Origin: Branchiostoma floridae
Lineage: Eukaryota; Chordata; Leptocardii; Amphioxiformes; Branchiostomatidae
Assembly: GCF_000003815.2 (NCBI RefSeq)
Contig: NC_049993.1
Location: forward strand, 1,149,244-1,210,625
Direction: 5' to 3'
Length of the DNA: 61,382 bases
The notes under the pieces are model-generated. The model did no database searches. It was not told the origin of the DNA and worked only from the letters and a program-made list of their open reading frames with translations. Numbering within the stretch: the first letter of the stretch is position 1; the number at the start of each line of letters is the position of its first letter. Of the stretch, positions 1 to 13,200 are shown piece after piece. A program made the translations under genes and the position numbers.

Positions 1-722
1 TGTGTGTTGGACAGGTGGTGGTGACGAAGCTGTGAACTTGCTGGATGATGAATATGAGTGTTTGTGTGTTGGACAGGTGGTGGTGACGAAGCTGTGAACT
101 TGCTGGATGATGAATATTGATGTGTGTTGGACAGGTGGTGGTGACGAAGCTGTGAACTTGCTGGATGATGAATATGAGTGTTTGTGTGTTGGACAGGTGG
201 TGGTGATGAAGCTGTGAACTTGCTGGATGATGAATATTGACGTGTGTTGGACAGGTGGTGGTGATGAAGCTGTGAACTTGCTGGATGATGAATATTGGTG
301 TGTGTTGGACAGGTGGTGGTGACGAAGCTGTGAACTTGCTGGATGATGAATATTGACGTGTGTTGGACAGGTGGTGGTGATGAAGCTGTGAACTTGCTGG
401 ATGATGAATATTGATGTGTGTTGGACAGGTGGTGGTGACGAAGCTGTGAACTTGCTGGATGATGAATATGAGTGTTTGTGTGTTGGACAGGTGGTGGTGA
501 CGAAGCTGTGAACTTGCTGGATGATGAATATTGATGTGTGTTGGACAGGTGGTGGTGACGAAGCTGTGAACTTGTTGGATGATGAATATTGGTGTGTGTT
601 GGACAGGTGGTGGTGACGAAGCTGTGAACTTGCTGGATGATGAATATTGATGTGTGTTGGACAGGTGGTGGTGACGAAGCTGTGAACTTGTTGGATGATG
701 AATATTGGTGTGTGTTGGACAG
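1..722 (+). repeat. YTHDC1: Junction minisatellite: 12 copies of the first visible YTHDC1 acceptor and exon start
   Basis: Tandem units of 58 or 62 bp run from the left edge of the window to the real exon. Exon-like starts after each AG fall at 15, 77, 135, 197, 255, 313, 371, 429, 491, 549, 607 and 665, followed by the true exon at 723. Each unit carries TTGGACAG followed by GTGGTGGTGACGAAGCTG, that is, the 3' splice site plus the first ~35 nt of the exon. It then diverges into intron-like GATGAATATTGATGTGTG. The 4-bp length difference comes from a GAGTGTTT versus TGAT variant. The array is cut by the window start, so the true copy number is unknown. Neither 58 nor 62 is a multiple of three, so use of an upstream copy would shift the frame. 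Confidence 0.9.
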
Positions 723-3700
723 GTGGTGGTGACGAAGCTGTGAACTTGCTGGATGACATCCTGTGCCTGTCTGGAGAGGCTCCTGCTGATGACGATCTCT
801 TCATGGACAACAAGGACAGAGCCGAGGGCGCCAAGAAAGGTACTAGCCTGGCCATTGTGGATCTAGAAGTGCTCCTTATTTGTCCCACAGATAGAAATGT
901 GTCCTTGACATGCCCCAAACTGGGATGCATCTCACTCACTCACTCACACTCATGCGTCTAGTAATTGGGAAAATGTACTTTGATTGAGAAAATACGGTAA
1001 TTGAATATCTCCATCATGTACACAGGGCTCTCCCCAGAAAACTTTAGGGGAGTGGTGCTGTCGGCCGCACTGCGGCCAATGCAACGCAGTGCGTGGCTAT
1101 GAGGGGGGGGGTTTGTTTCGGAGAGGCAGGATTCCTGGAGAAGCAACTGCATTTTGCCTTAATGAATCACAATTTGAAGCCTTCCCCTGACACTTTAGGG
1201 GTGGGCTTTAAAATCTTTCAAATTCAGACCAATTGACTTAAGTACAATACATGTCCAAGTTAAGTACATTTTCAGTGCAAACTATAAGCTATATCTATTG
1301 AAATATAAAAAGAAAGGCAACTTATGCAACTTGATTTGATGTTAATTAATCTAGGACTAGTAGGAGGCTCTTTTCGAAAAAAAGATAAATAAATAAAAAC
1401 TTAACACCTGCATTTATACAGTCAAGTTTTCCACCATACCTCATCTACTAGGCCACCTTGCTGAGTGAAAATTGCAAACAGAAATGTCACAAAACCAGAA
1501 TTTTTGATGGGAAAGAAATGCAAGGGATACATTTTTGGGTAGAAATCATGGCAAATCACCAGGTAGGAGCATTTTAGAAGCTTGGCACCACTACTAGCAG
1601 CACAGTCTGATAAACAAGGTCTATTGTCTGTTTTTTTCTCAGTCTTCCTTGTCTTGAAAAACAGGTTTTTAATGAGATTATCATATGCGAAAGTCACCAA
1701 CATCTATTGTCTACACGCATAACAATAGGACAAAAACAAAGGAGTGTGATTTTTGCTGCCAACCCAAGCCCACTGACACAAAGGAAGGGTGAATTTGTCC
1801 ATTTCTCTGCAAAATATGAGACCTCTCTCACTCAAACTTCAGGGAATTCAGTTGTTTTTTCCCCCTAGTTGCCCTCAAAAGACATAGAGAAATCCATAGA
1901 GTTGAAAATTGGGGGGAGTGGCGCCAGGATTTTCGGGAGTGGCGCTGCGCCGTTGTTCCACTCTGTAGGGAGACCGTACATGTATCAGGGTTCTTCTCAA
2001 ACTTTTTAGTGGCGGGACTGGCAAAAATAACCCTACGGTAAGATTTTGGAAAACCTTATCTTATTTTCTGACATTGTGACAAGTTGATTGTAATTCATGA
2101 AGTAAACAGGGACAGTTGGTACTGTTTTCATTAAAATTTTTATTTTGCAATGACAGAGGGTGTCAAATGTTCCCAGAATAATAGCGATTCCTATTGTTGT
2201 GTAGTAATGAAATGACTATAGTTTTGATCATCCCCCATTCACAAGTTTTTGCAGACAATGCTGACTGGTAAAGCGACACCCCTTGGCACAAAAATCTGTG
2301 AATTATTTTATGGATTTTAGCAAACCTTACCAGGAAAATAGGGAAGAAACACACTAAATTTCAAAAGTAGTATAGTGGAGCTGGGCAAGGAGTATAGTGG
2401 AAGGCCACCACTGTTCCTATGTATCCTCACAGACAAATTTAAGTTTTGCTTCTCTGTTTTAGGTATGACAGGCAGGTCTGGAAGACAGAAGCACAGAAAA
2501 GTAGGGGCAACTACGAGAGCCCAGAGGTCCAACACTGCCGCAGACAAGTCTCCTCGCAAAAAACAGGAGGCAACAGGGGACGACAAAGCCGGGGAAGTGC
2601 CCGGGAAGACAGTCGTAGGCACCAGCCCAGCTAACAAAGATGTCCGAGAGACACTCACAGGTAGTGAGAGGAGGAAGGGTCCTGGTCGAGGGAGGAAAGC
2701 TCGAGAGAGTAAGAAAGGTGTAGAGATGAGTCAGGAGACTGACAAGGACAAGAGACAAGATGTGGAGAAACAGGACAGAGAAGCAGCCAGGGGCAAGCAG
2801 AAGGACAAAGATGTCAGTAAGCAGCTTCTGGACAGGACCTTATCAGAAGGTAAGATTTATTTGGTCATCGTCCTCTGTACCTGAACAAATTTGAAGTATA
2901 CATACAGGTCCATACCTGTACCTGTACCTTGTCCTTTCTTCTAACATTTCAGAAACCTTTGTAACAACCTGTGATAACTAACAGTTTAGAACTATTTATA
3001 ACAATCTATGTGACATTCTAGATATTTTCTACAGTATGCATACATCATTTGTGTTGATGCAAATTGTTGGAACATGTTCCAAGGCAACAATGACAAAAAC
3101 ATTTGTTTGAAAAATGTTTGAAAATTGTTATAATTAAAGACACAGTTATACCATTACTATCCCAATTCTTCCAACAAATATGAATAGGTTCAAACATATG
3201 GTCAAACTTTCATTTTCAATTGTTTGACAAATTTAGAACTTAAGTGACTGAAATATTCTTTTACTCAAAATACTTAAATAGTTCAAACTTATTACAAATA
3301 TTTAAAATCCCTCTCGGTGAATTTGAATAGACTCTACACAGATCAGCTACAAAAAATATTATGAACAAATGTGTCCGAGCTTTTTTTGAGAAGTTCCAAA
3401 CACCTTTTTCTGCAGGTGGTGCTCTGGACACCAAGGAAGACATTGCCATGGAACTGGGAGAGGAGGGAACAACTGATACAGAGGACAAGCCTCTCAAGAA
3501 ACATGGGGACAGCAGGAAGATGGCAGAGCATAGCAAAACTTCCAAGGAAGATAAAGAACAGGTAATGATTGTTTTATCATGAATGTTCATCTGTGTTGGT
3601 AGAATCCATTATAGAAAAATGCTAACACTCTACTTCCAACACTGAATTAAACTATAGTATAAGGAACCCTCTAAATTTTTGGTCAATCTCTCGGAAAGAT

Positions 3701-4200
3701 ACGTATGACCCCCTCCTGCAAAAGTGGGAACTTTTTCTGCGAACAAGGTCGACGGAGATTGACCGGAAATTTAGCGGGGTAAGTCCCTATAGTTTAATTC
3801 AGTGTTGGAAGTAAACTGTTAGCATTTTTGTATAAGGTAATGATTGTTTTTGCTGATGTATTCTTTTTCTTCTGTAATGATGGTTCCACAGAAGTAATCA
3901 GGCAATATGTACTTGTTAATGTGGTTCTAACTTTCCATAAAAGGCTATATCAATCTATATCTCAAAAGTGCACAAGGAAAATCTGATTTTGTCAAGAACA
4001 ATGTTGCCTTTCTAGTAATCAGAAGTATTTATATTTCACCCCACAATTCTGTACCAAAATGTATTTTTTTGTGTTTAGTTATCCTCGTCATATTATTTTT
4101 GTAGATTTTCCTCTTCTATTTAACTGATTGCTTTCTTACTTGTACTTTCAGATCCTTGAAATGTTGTCCATGTCGAAGAGTGAAGCCTTTACTCGTGAAG
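723..4200 (+). CDS. YTHDC1: YTHDC1 exons 1-4 of the window (acidic/basic N-terminal region)
   Basis: Exon 723-839 gives [13 protein letters not shown] followed by an acidic stretch, aligning with the N-terminal NVLDDIL segment of vertebrate YTHDC1. Exon 2463-2849 (129 codons) is highly charged and low in complexity (Lys/Arg/Glu rich), as expected of the disordered N-terminus. Exons 3416-3561 and 4152-4200 continue this linker. Phases are 1, 1, 0 and 1. The first acceptor at 721-722 is the last of 13 tandem copies, and the only one that runs into non-repeated coding sequence. The sequence of this linker is poorly conserved, so the support is open frame, matching phases and the anchors on either side. 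Confidence 0.85.
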
Positions 4201-7200
4201 GTAAGATAGACTACTGTTTCAAACTTTTTGGACTACATGCACCTCACAAGTGTCATTTCTTTAAGACTAATACAGTCAAAGCCACGACGCAACATATTTT
4301 CTTATTTTAGTACTTTGCCATGTACGATCCTTAGAGGGGAGAAAATTATTGTTTTTCTTTTCAAAATCACGTAAAATTGACAAGCATCCATGAAATTGAC
4401 TTGCTGTGACAGGGCTGGACAAGTCCATTAGACCTATTTTCCAGGGCAGGTAAAACTGCCAAACAGACAAGTGCATGCTCTACCCCACTTGTCCGATTGG
4501 GCAAGTAAGATTTTTCCATGAGTGAGATTTTGATATACTTGTTATCTTTCACAGTAATAACATCAAGCATTGATCAACACAGAAAAATAGGGCCTATATT
4601 AAAAGAATTCCATTGCTGGGAATAAAAAAAAACATATAGAAAATGTAATTTAAATTTCAGGCAAGTGAAAGGCTTGTTGTACTTGCTTGATAGGTCAAGT
4701 GAATTTTATAAAACTTATAAACATCCAACCCTGTGTGACCTTATGCCTAAATTGTGCCTTTGTTTTGGAGGAGGAGGTTGGTTTAAAGGACTACAACTTG
4801 CTAGCCGCCATGCTAGATAGAAGCTTTGTTAATGGCACCTCATATGAGGATGAACTGAACTGTGCCTTTGTTGACAGATGACCCACTTAGCCTGGAGAAT
4901 CTAGAGGAGAAAGCTATGGAGGTGAGCGAGGATGCCCCCGGGGTGGTGGAGCCTCCCCCCGCGGACACGGAGCCCGTCTCCAGTCAGGAGATGGAGTTTG
5001 ACACCCGCAGCGAGGCCAGCACCTCATCCTCCCACTCCCACAGCTTCAGTAGTGGCAGTCACAGTCTGAGCAGGAGTCCCAGTCCCAGTGGGATGGACTC
5101 TCGCTCCCCCAGCAGGAGTCTCAGTCCTGTCTCACAGCACTCTGACTCAGCAGCAGAAGGTAAGTCTCCATCCTCCCACTCCCACAGCTTCAGTAGTGGC
5201 AGCCACAGCCTGAGCAGGAGTCCCAGTCCCAGTGGGATGGACTCTCGCTCCCCCAGCAGGAGTCTCAGTCCTGTCTCACAGCACTCTGACTCAGCAGCAG
5301 AAGGTAAGTCTCCATCCTCCCACAGCTTCAGTAGTGGTACAGCCTGAGCAGGAGTCCCAGTCCTCTATGATATGAGATCTGAGAGATGCTTGTTTCTTAA
5401 TTAAACTGTCTGTCCTTTCTTTCTAGGGACAGAAAGTAAGAAGCCTTCACGCGATGATCGAAGGAAGCGCAAGAGGAAAATCTCGCCAATCGTTTTCGAC
5501 AGAGGGAACACTTCGGACTCTGAAAATGAAGCAGGTAGGAAAATTACAAACTGTGAAAGACTATCATCATTATCTTTTAAAAGTTAGAAACATTTCAGCA
5601 TGTTTCAATTAAAAGCCTTGAAGGGCAATGGAATGGAATTTGAATGTTGGTGAATGAAGTATAACTAACACTTTTATTCATTTTCTGACTAGGTAGATGA
5701 TTGGCTTCTTTGACATTGGATTTTGTTCTGGATTCTCATATTGAATGTATGGGAGGACTGCCTATATCTGAGCAGACATGGCTTTTGTTTATTTTTTATG
5801 TTTTTAAAGGGGGTTCTTTTTTCTTTACATGCATCAGGTGGTCTAGAATGATGTACAAATTAAAGTAATGAAAACAAATTAACACAATCATGTTGAAGGC
5901 CCAGGTATGCTGGAATTTGCTATGTGCCATACAGACAAGCACACAAAACACGCAGTACAGAAATGATTCTACAAGCTATGTACTAAATGTTTGCTTTTTC
6001 GACACTTAAATGTTTTTCAGCATCCAGATCCAAACGAACAAGAGTCCCCTCATCAAGTGTAAAAGCAGTGAAGAAAGGTTTGTATATTGTAGTCTTACAT
6101 TATTATGTAAACTTACCACCTTTTGTGCTTATGTAAACTTAGCATTAGAAGTTTGGAAACTTGATTTAGTTGATTATATCTTAGGTTTGTCTTGATCAAT
6201 TCTATTTTTCATATATCATTGGAAAGCCTGTTTATTAACCTTTACCACAGCTGTTGTCAAAAATTTGAACACCAAACTCATTGGAATTGCTGTTGGTACC
6301 ATTTTTTGTTTAAAGATGCCAACTTTTGTTCTATTTCTGGCACACTTCACATTGAAATGTGACACTGTTTTTCCTTGTAGGTATGACAAAGATGAAATAC
6401 AGCAAACTGAGCACAGTGGTGCTACATCATTCTTTCCTAGGCTTGAACCCATCTGCTGTAGGACCATTACATTGTACCTCTGGTGGTACAGAATACATCT
6501 TGTTGTATTTTGTATGTATTCCCACTCAGAAGCCATGATATCATTTTGACACATTTCTTTCCTGGTCACAGATCAGTCGTCCAAACTTCGCTACTTGTTC
6601 CGTGATGCCAGGTTCTTCCTAGTCAAGAGTAACAACCATGAGAATGTGGCGCTAGCAAAAGCAAAGGTAGGCAAACTTTTACTAATTTTGCAGCTTCTTC
6701 ATAGAATTTACAGGATGGTTAAAACCTTGTTTGCAAAAGAAGTAAAACAAAAATTGGTGCACATGTAGATGTCATACAGATAAGGAATGAATTAAGACCT
6801 TAATTGCAAATTTTTGCCCCACTGAGCTAAGTACAGGTCACATGGTAACAGTCACATACATGTTACAATAGAAACAATTGTACTCATCTATATGGGCATA
6901 TATACATCTAGTCTGTTCTAGGACATTTGACTTTCTCTTGTTTCTTGGCAATTGTATAAATGTAGCTAGCTGTATGGTCAGTTTATCAAATTCTGTCAGG
7001 AATGTGAATTTCTCTCAACTATTCAAGTATATGAAATGGGACATTTAATTAACACATAGTCAAATAGAATTCTTCTATCGCTATCATACAAAGGACAATC
7101 CACAGTAAAATGTACTTCATCTTCTACTTTACCTAAACTACAAAATTGACAGGTTCTTTGCTCTAGAGGAGTGTGGTTATGTCTTCCTGGTTCGATTTGT

Positions 7201-10200
7201 AGTCTGTTACAACTGATTTTTAGAGATAATCAAGTCGGTCTGGTGTTACAGTCCCTTTGTATGACTATTGGTGCCTACATTGTAGTTCAAGCTACAGTAA
7301 CACTGTGCCTTTTTCAGGGTGTGTGGTCCACTCCTCCCAACAATGAGATGAGACTCAACCAGGCCTTCAAGGTTTGTGGTGTACTTGCCAGTGTTCTTAG
7401 TTGAATCAAGAGTTTGTTTTGTGAGTCTTGTTTTCAACCCTTTTGCTCCTGAACTTTCAGCCCAATATGTGTACATGCTCTCAGTGCAGGGGCTTTCCAG
7501 GTCCTCTAAGAACAAGGGACACTGTATTTATTTTACTGAATGTTTCCTTTCCCCAAGAATATCCCCTATATTTTCTACATGAATGGAAAGCTCCACTTCT
7601 TCCTGATGCAAGTTTGGGCTAGTGCAATCAGTGTTAACTTCTAATGGCAATATGGCACTAAAATGTACAGTTTTCATAAACTTATTTTGATATTATACTA
7701 AAACCATATATGAAATATTGATATCAAGATGACAGCTTTTCATAGAAGACTTGCCAATATCAGGATTGAAAAAAATGTCATCTAAGTATTTTACTGTTTA
7801 CTACTGCAGACTGTCCTTGGTGCTGAACTGACTATTCAGCTGAAAGGCTGATTTCTTACAATGTATGGACTGGGCAGGATATTTGACTTTCAGAAAATCT
7901 GTTCTTTTTATTTTCATATTACATGGAGGTTTAACTTAACATTATCATCAGAACTCTGTCGGTTAGCCCCAGACTATATGTTTTCCTGATCATATTGCAT
8001 GCACAGGGCTCGAAATACCACCTAAATATGCAGGTTAGTGGAGGTAAGATTGGAGCTGTGCAGGTATTTCTGGTGTCTACCTGCACCTAACCTGCACTGG
8101 TGCATGTACTGGGTTTTATACATTGAATGTCCTATAATGTAGGTGTATGTAGATTGTTATTACATGTACATGTAGCTGCATTGACTGTTACCATCTACAA
8201 AGTGTAAAAGAAAAGGTAGCAATGGTTCCTGAACAATTTTAGTATGATCCATACTTCCTAAATTCAGAGTTGTGCAGGTAAAATTTGTCTGGTGCAGGTA
8301 ATTTTCAATGTTACCTGCACCAGTGCAAGAATGCAGAAAAAAGTATTTCGAGCCCTGATGCATGTACTTCCAACTGTCCCTACTGCCAACTACTAGAAGT
8401 GTCAGTAATTATCATGGAACAGCAGGACAGGTGACTAACATGTATGTTCAACAGGACTCCCGCAACATCATTCTGGTGTTTTCTGTCAAGGAGAGTGGCA
8501 AATTCCAAGGTATGTTGTTGTCTATAGTGAAGTGTTGTCAGGTATTGCCTCACTTTAAAAGGATTTTACATGTAAGATGTACCCATGCTGCACCTCTAAG
8601 TCAGTAGTTGATCACTGCATTACTTTGTTCCTGTCATCAAAGTGTGTTTGTCAACCATGTAGTGGGCAATGGTCAGTTTATTTCATTGCGTACATTCTGT
8701 ATGTCATATACTGTTTTTTATAGGTCACTATCAAGTACTGGTAGTGCTGATACCTAAAGTATGTTCAGATTCAGACGTATAATCTGTTAATGTAAAATTG
8801 CATGTTGTAAATTATACGTGCAAAATTATATACAGTCAGTAGTAACTCGAAAGCTCAGTAATAAACACAAGAAAAAAACAGGAATATTTTCGTCTTTTTC
8901 CAGCTTAAATTTTACAACCTATGCAGGCAAGGTGCAGATGGTTCAAAACAAAAACTCGGAGAAAATATACAGGAGATATTTTAGTGCAAGTACATAACTG
9001 GTGACTGACATTTTGGTCCAGTTCTGTTCTAGTGCACAGGTACACACCGCTACCAACAAGATTACAGATGAACTGATAGTCAGTGAGATACGTGTAGAAT
9101 GTGTGTTTGTACATGTGTACACTAACATGTGTGTTTGTACATGTGTACACTAACATACAAAGTTGACAGCAGCTGCCTGTTTCAGGTTTTGCCCGGATGT
9201 CCAGTGAGTCCCGGCGGGATGTGAAGCCTGTCCAGTGGGTACTGCCTCCAGGCCTGAGTGCCAAGGCTCTGGGAGGGGTCATCAAACTGGACTGGATCAA
9301 CAGGTGAACTCTAATTATGGAATCTTGCAATGTGATGCAGGGTTGGACAAGTTTTGTAAAATTCACTTGTCCTATCGGGCAAGCACATAAAAAATTTCTT
9401 GCCCGAACCAATTCAAATGTCACTGTTACAACTAATACTAGTGTATGCATTTTCACTTCCAGCAATGGAATTCTCTCTTGACCATTGCTTGATGTCATGA
9501 CAGTAAAAAGAAGTTATTATCAAAATTGCACTCAATCAATGGAAAAATCTTACTTGCTCGATCGGGTAAGTGGAGTAGGACATGCATTTGCCCGATCAGT
9601 ACTTTCACTTGCCCTGGACAATAGGGCTAGTGGACTTGTCCAACCCAGGTGATGTGTAACTTCCAGACATGAACCAGATAGTCTAACCTATGTTTCCCAA
9701 TGCTTTCTTTCATTAGGGAGGCCCACATATTATAAAGAAAGCACATTTCTTTACGTAGTAATATTTTGTGTAGTTGGTTAAAGAAAGTGATTGTTGGCAA
9801 AGGTATATGCATATGTAGTCTTAGAGTTTTACTACTGCAATGGTCATGGGGGAAATTTGCACAACAATCAAACATTTACAATTGAATATTAGTGGACCGG
9901 ACCTGTGAAAACGTTTTGGTTCAGTATTTCTAACACACATGACATGGGTGCAGGTCTGGATCTAAAGCAGAATTTCTGGGCCTGAATCCAGATCTGAACC
10001 TGAGCACACATGTACAAACCACTACATGTCTATGGTATCACCACCACTGTTTAGCATGATGTGATGATGCTTTTTGTCATTGATCTGTTTTTCTGCTATT
10101 TGTTAGACATGAACTGCCCTTCACCAAGACCACACATCTCTTCAACGCATGGAATGAGAACAAGCCAATCAAGATAGGCAGAGATGGTCAGGTGAGTCAG

Positions 10201-13200
10201 ACCACTATTCTTTCAGCAATTGCTCATATTCAACAACCAATTATTTTTCTGATAACCATATTTTCTTGATCATAGTATGCACTTTTTAAACTTTTGTCCT
10301 ATTCTGACTGATTTTGTAACTTGTAGTAGACACTTCACACATTTGTAGAGATGATGCCAGTGCAGAACAGTAGCACTTCTACAATTTCAGGCAAAGAAAT
10401 TTTATAGATTTTTGCCTAGTTCTGCCTTGAAAAATCATTTGCTAATACAAAATGTAACTACAGTACTTATAATTAGTGGATATACACATCTAACTTGTTG
10501 TTTTCATCATTATGTACATGGGAAACATAGTTTCATTTCAGTTGCATTTACCAAACTGGTGTATCTTCTCTTAGAAAATGATATCAGGGGCAGTAAAATT
10601 CATGGCATCTTCCATATGTTCAAAAAAATCATTATTAGAATTCTGTCATACCCAGCTATCAATGTTCAATACAACTTACTATAATTCTTTCTTAATCTAC
10701 TTCTGAGTTTTCGTCAGTGACACTGAAGTGATATTGAAGAAACAGGTCTTTTATGCACTAAGTATGAATTAAGACAATTTTAGATGTCCAATAGAAAACG
10801 TTGTATTGTAAGACAATTTTAGGCTGAAGACAATTTGGATTCCAATAGAAAATAAAAGGTAAGGCAAAGTCAAGCTGAAGACAATTCCTTAATGTTGTTT
10901 TGAACTGTGTGTTTCCATAATTGTCAGGAGTTGGAGCCCAACTGTGCCGCGGCCCTGTGTCAGATGTTCCCGCCGGATGAACACGTGGACTTGTCAGCGA
11001 TATGTCGCCGCAGCAGAAGACAGTACTATGGAGAAAAGAAACGCCACGATGCGCCACGTAGCGAAGAACGTGTTCGGAGACCCGACGGTGCTTCCTCGAG
11101 GTTAGCGTTTGGACTGTTGATGGTCTTAGGACAATTCCTGGCCGTTATGCTGATTCGGACTGAAAATATGTTGCCGAAGAATGTACCGGACAAAACACAG
11201 ATTCTTTCTTGGAGGGATCCTTGCACACATCATTCATACCCAAGCTGAAGGTTTAGAAATATGGTTCTGAAAGCTGCCAACAGCCAGTCTCTGCCTCCCG
11301 ATGGTTTGGAGGCCTGTCCAGACAGGCTTCCTGCACTCTTTTGTCCAAATGCCTGGCCCTACTGAGAAGGGCTGACTCTGTGTCTCTGCACAGCACAGGC
11401 ACAGCAATTAGTTATCATACATTCAATGTTGCTTTTGACATTCCAGAAGCATTCCGTATTGTATTCTGTCCTTTGACTCACTTTTTACATGAGCACGTAG
11501 TCTTCAGTATGTGAGTAGGTACTAACATGTCTCCTCACAGGTTGCTAACAAAGTTGGTACGCACCAATTTTGCCCACGATGTCAGCAAGTTCAAAACAAG
11601 ACCTGTCAAGTTGAAGGACTGCCAGTTCAAGTCTGGAATTCCTCTGCCCAGGGACAATTAATATACAGGTCTTTCCTCACAGGCAAGGTTGCATCACTGG
11701 TGATTCCCTATGCGAATGCGAGCGTTTGTAGTCACAAGTAGTAGTGGACCGGGGTGGACCAAAGCAGTTTGCATGTGGAGCCGATATTCTAAACCATTGC
11801 TTGACATTGGTGGGTGAGGCCTCGGCTTACTGTTGAAGTTCCCAGAACTGTCCCAGACTTTGGTAGTGTTCCTGCCTCATGCCGTAGGGTATGATACAGG
11901 AATCCTTACGGCCAGGTGGGGATTGTGTGCACTTGTTTGGTCGGCAAACCCTTCAAGATGAGCCCAGTTGTGCCAAACCGCGTTTGTTGGACAGTTCCCC
12001 TTTCGAGAAGACTGACAAATGCCCGTAGCGGGCTGCCGTACAACAATGACAGTGCCTTCCACAACACCACATTGGTACCAGTACAGACTGTTGAGAATTA
12101 TCCCTAGACATCAGTCAGCTTTAAGGGCTTTGCCATCAGTGCTATCGGCAGAATGGTATGTTTTTTTCTTTTTCTTTGGATGCCACTACAATTTGACATG
12201 ACATAGTGTATCAGAATTGGCATGTTACCTCATCAGGAGTCCCATTCCTATGACTAGATCTCACAATTCTGTCCTTGTAAAGGTAAGTATGGTCCTTGGT
12301 AAGCTGTCTGCTTAACTCATCGGTATGTATGATACAGAAACTTCAAACAAAGTTACTGGTGGTACTGTTGAACGCAGAGGTTTTGTCAAATGTCCCATGT
12401 ACACAAATTATTACCAAAAGATTGAAATATGTAGAGCACTAGACTGTTAGGTAAAAATACAACACAGTGTAATCTGTATTACCAGAGGTACCAGCTTGAC
12501 TGCATTCAAACACCGGATGGTGATCCAACGTGTGGGTGAGCTTGGCCAGAGGGTGATGCGGAATACACTGTGTTATTTTAATTGCTGTCATACCGACCAA
12601 AAAAATACACATTTCAATGCAAAATGCACAAAAAAGCTAAGACAATTCGGCTGTCCCGAAAAACAACTCTGAAACCCATGGTCTAACATTAGAACCCGAT
12701 GTGACAACTCAAGTTATCGCCCAGACCATGTACATGTATCTCCTTTGGATATGTTTAATAGCATTAATTATTTCATGAAAGATTCAAACTTCAACAGGAT
12801 CAACTGTCAGCAAGACTTTGGCACCATGACATTCTTTATCATCATCATCTACATACACATCTAGTGTACACAAGGGAAAGTAATGGTTAAAAATTAGAGG
12901 CAACAAGTTTATTTTTCAAGTTCATGCCCATAGACTAATTTCAAGGTACCTGTACATGATAGAAAGTTTTAACGTAGGACACAAACATATGACAATGGGC
13001 AGTTGATTGACATTGTCGTACCAAAAGACTCAACGAATAGCTTTGTTGGATTATATCCAGACAGGTTAGGGTTGACTTATTTTTTGGAAGCAGAGGAAGA
13101 CATAATTCCCCACTTTTGGTATTGGTATAACTTGCAGTTCTGTTGCTGGTTTATGTGTAGTACAAAAAACAATGAAAGTCTGATTGTGAATCACTTCTGG

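Noticed and set aside
1-722. CRISPR-like regular repeat array
   Set aside because: There are no unique spacers; units are head-to-tail copies of an exon junction in a eukaryotic gene.
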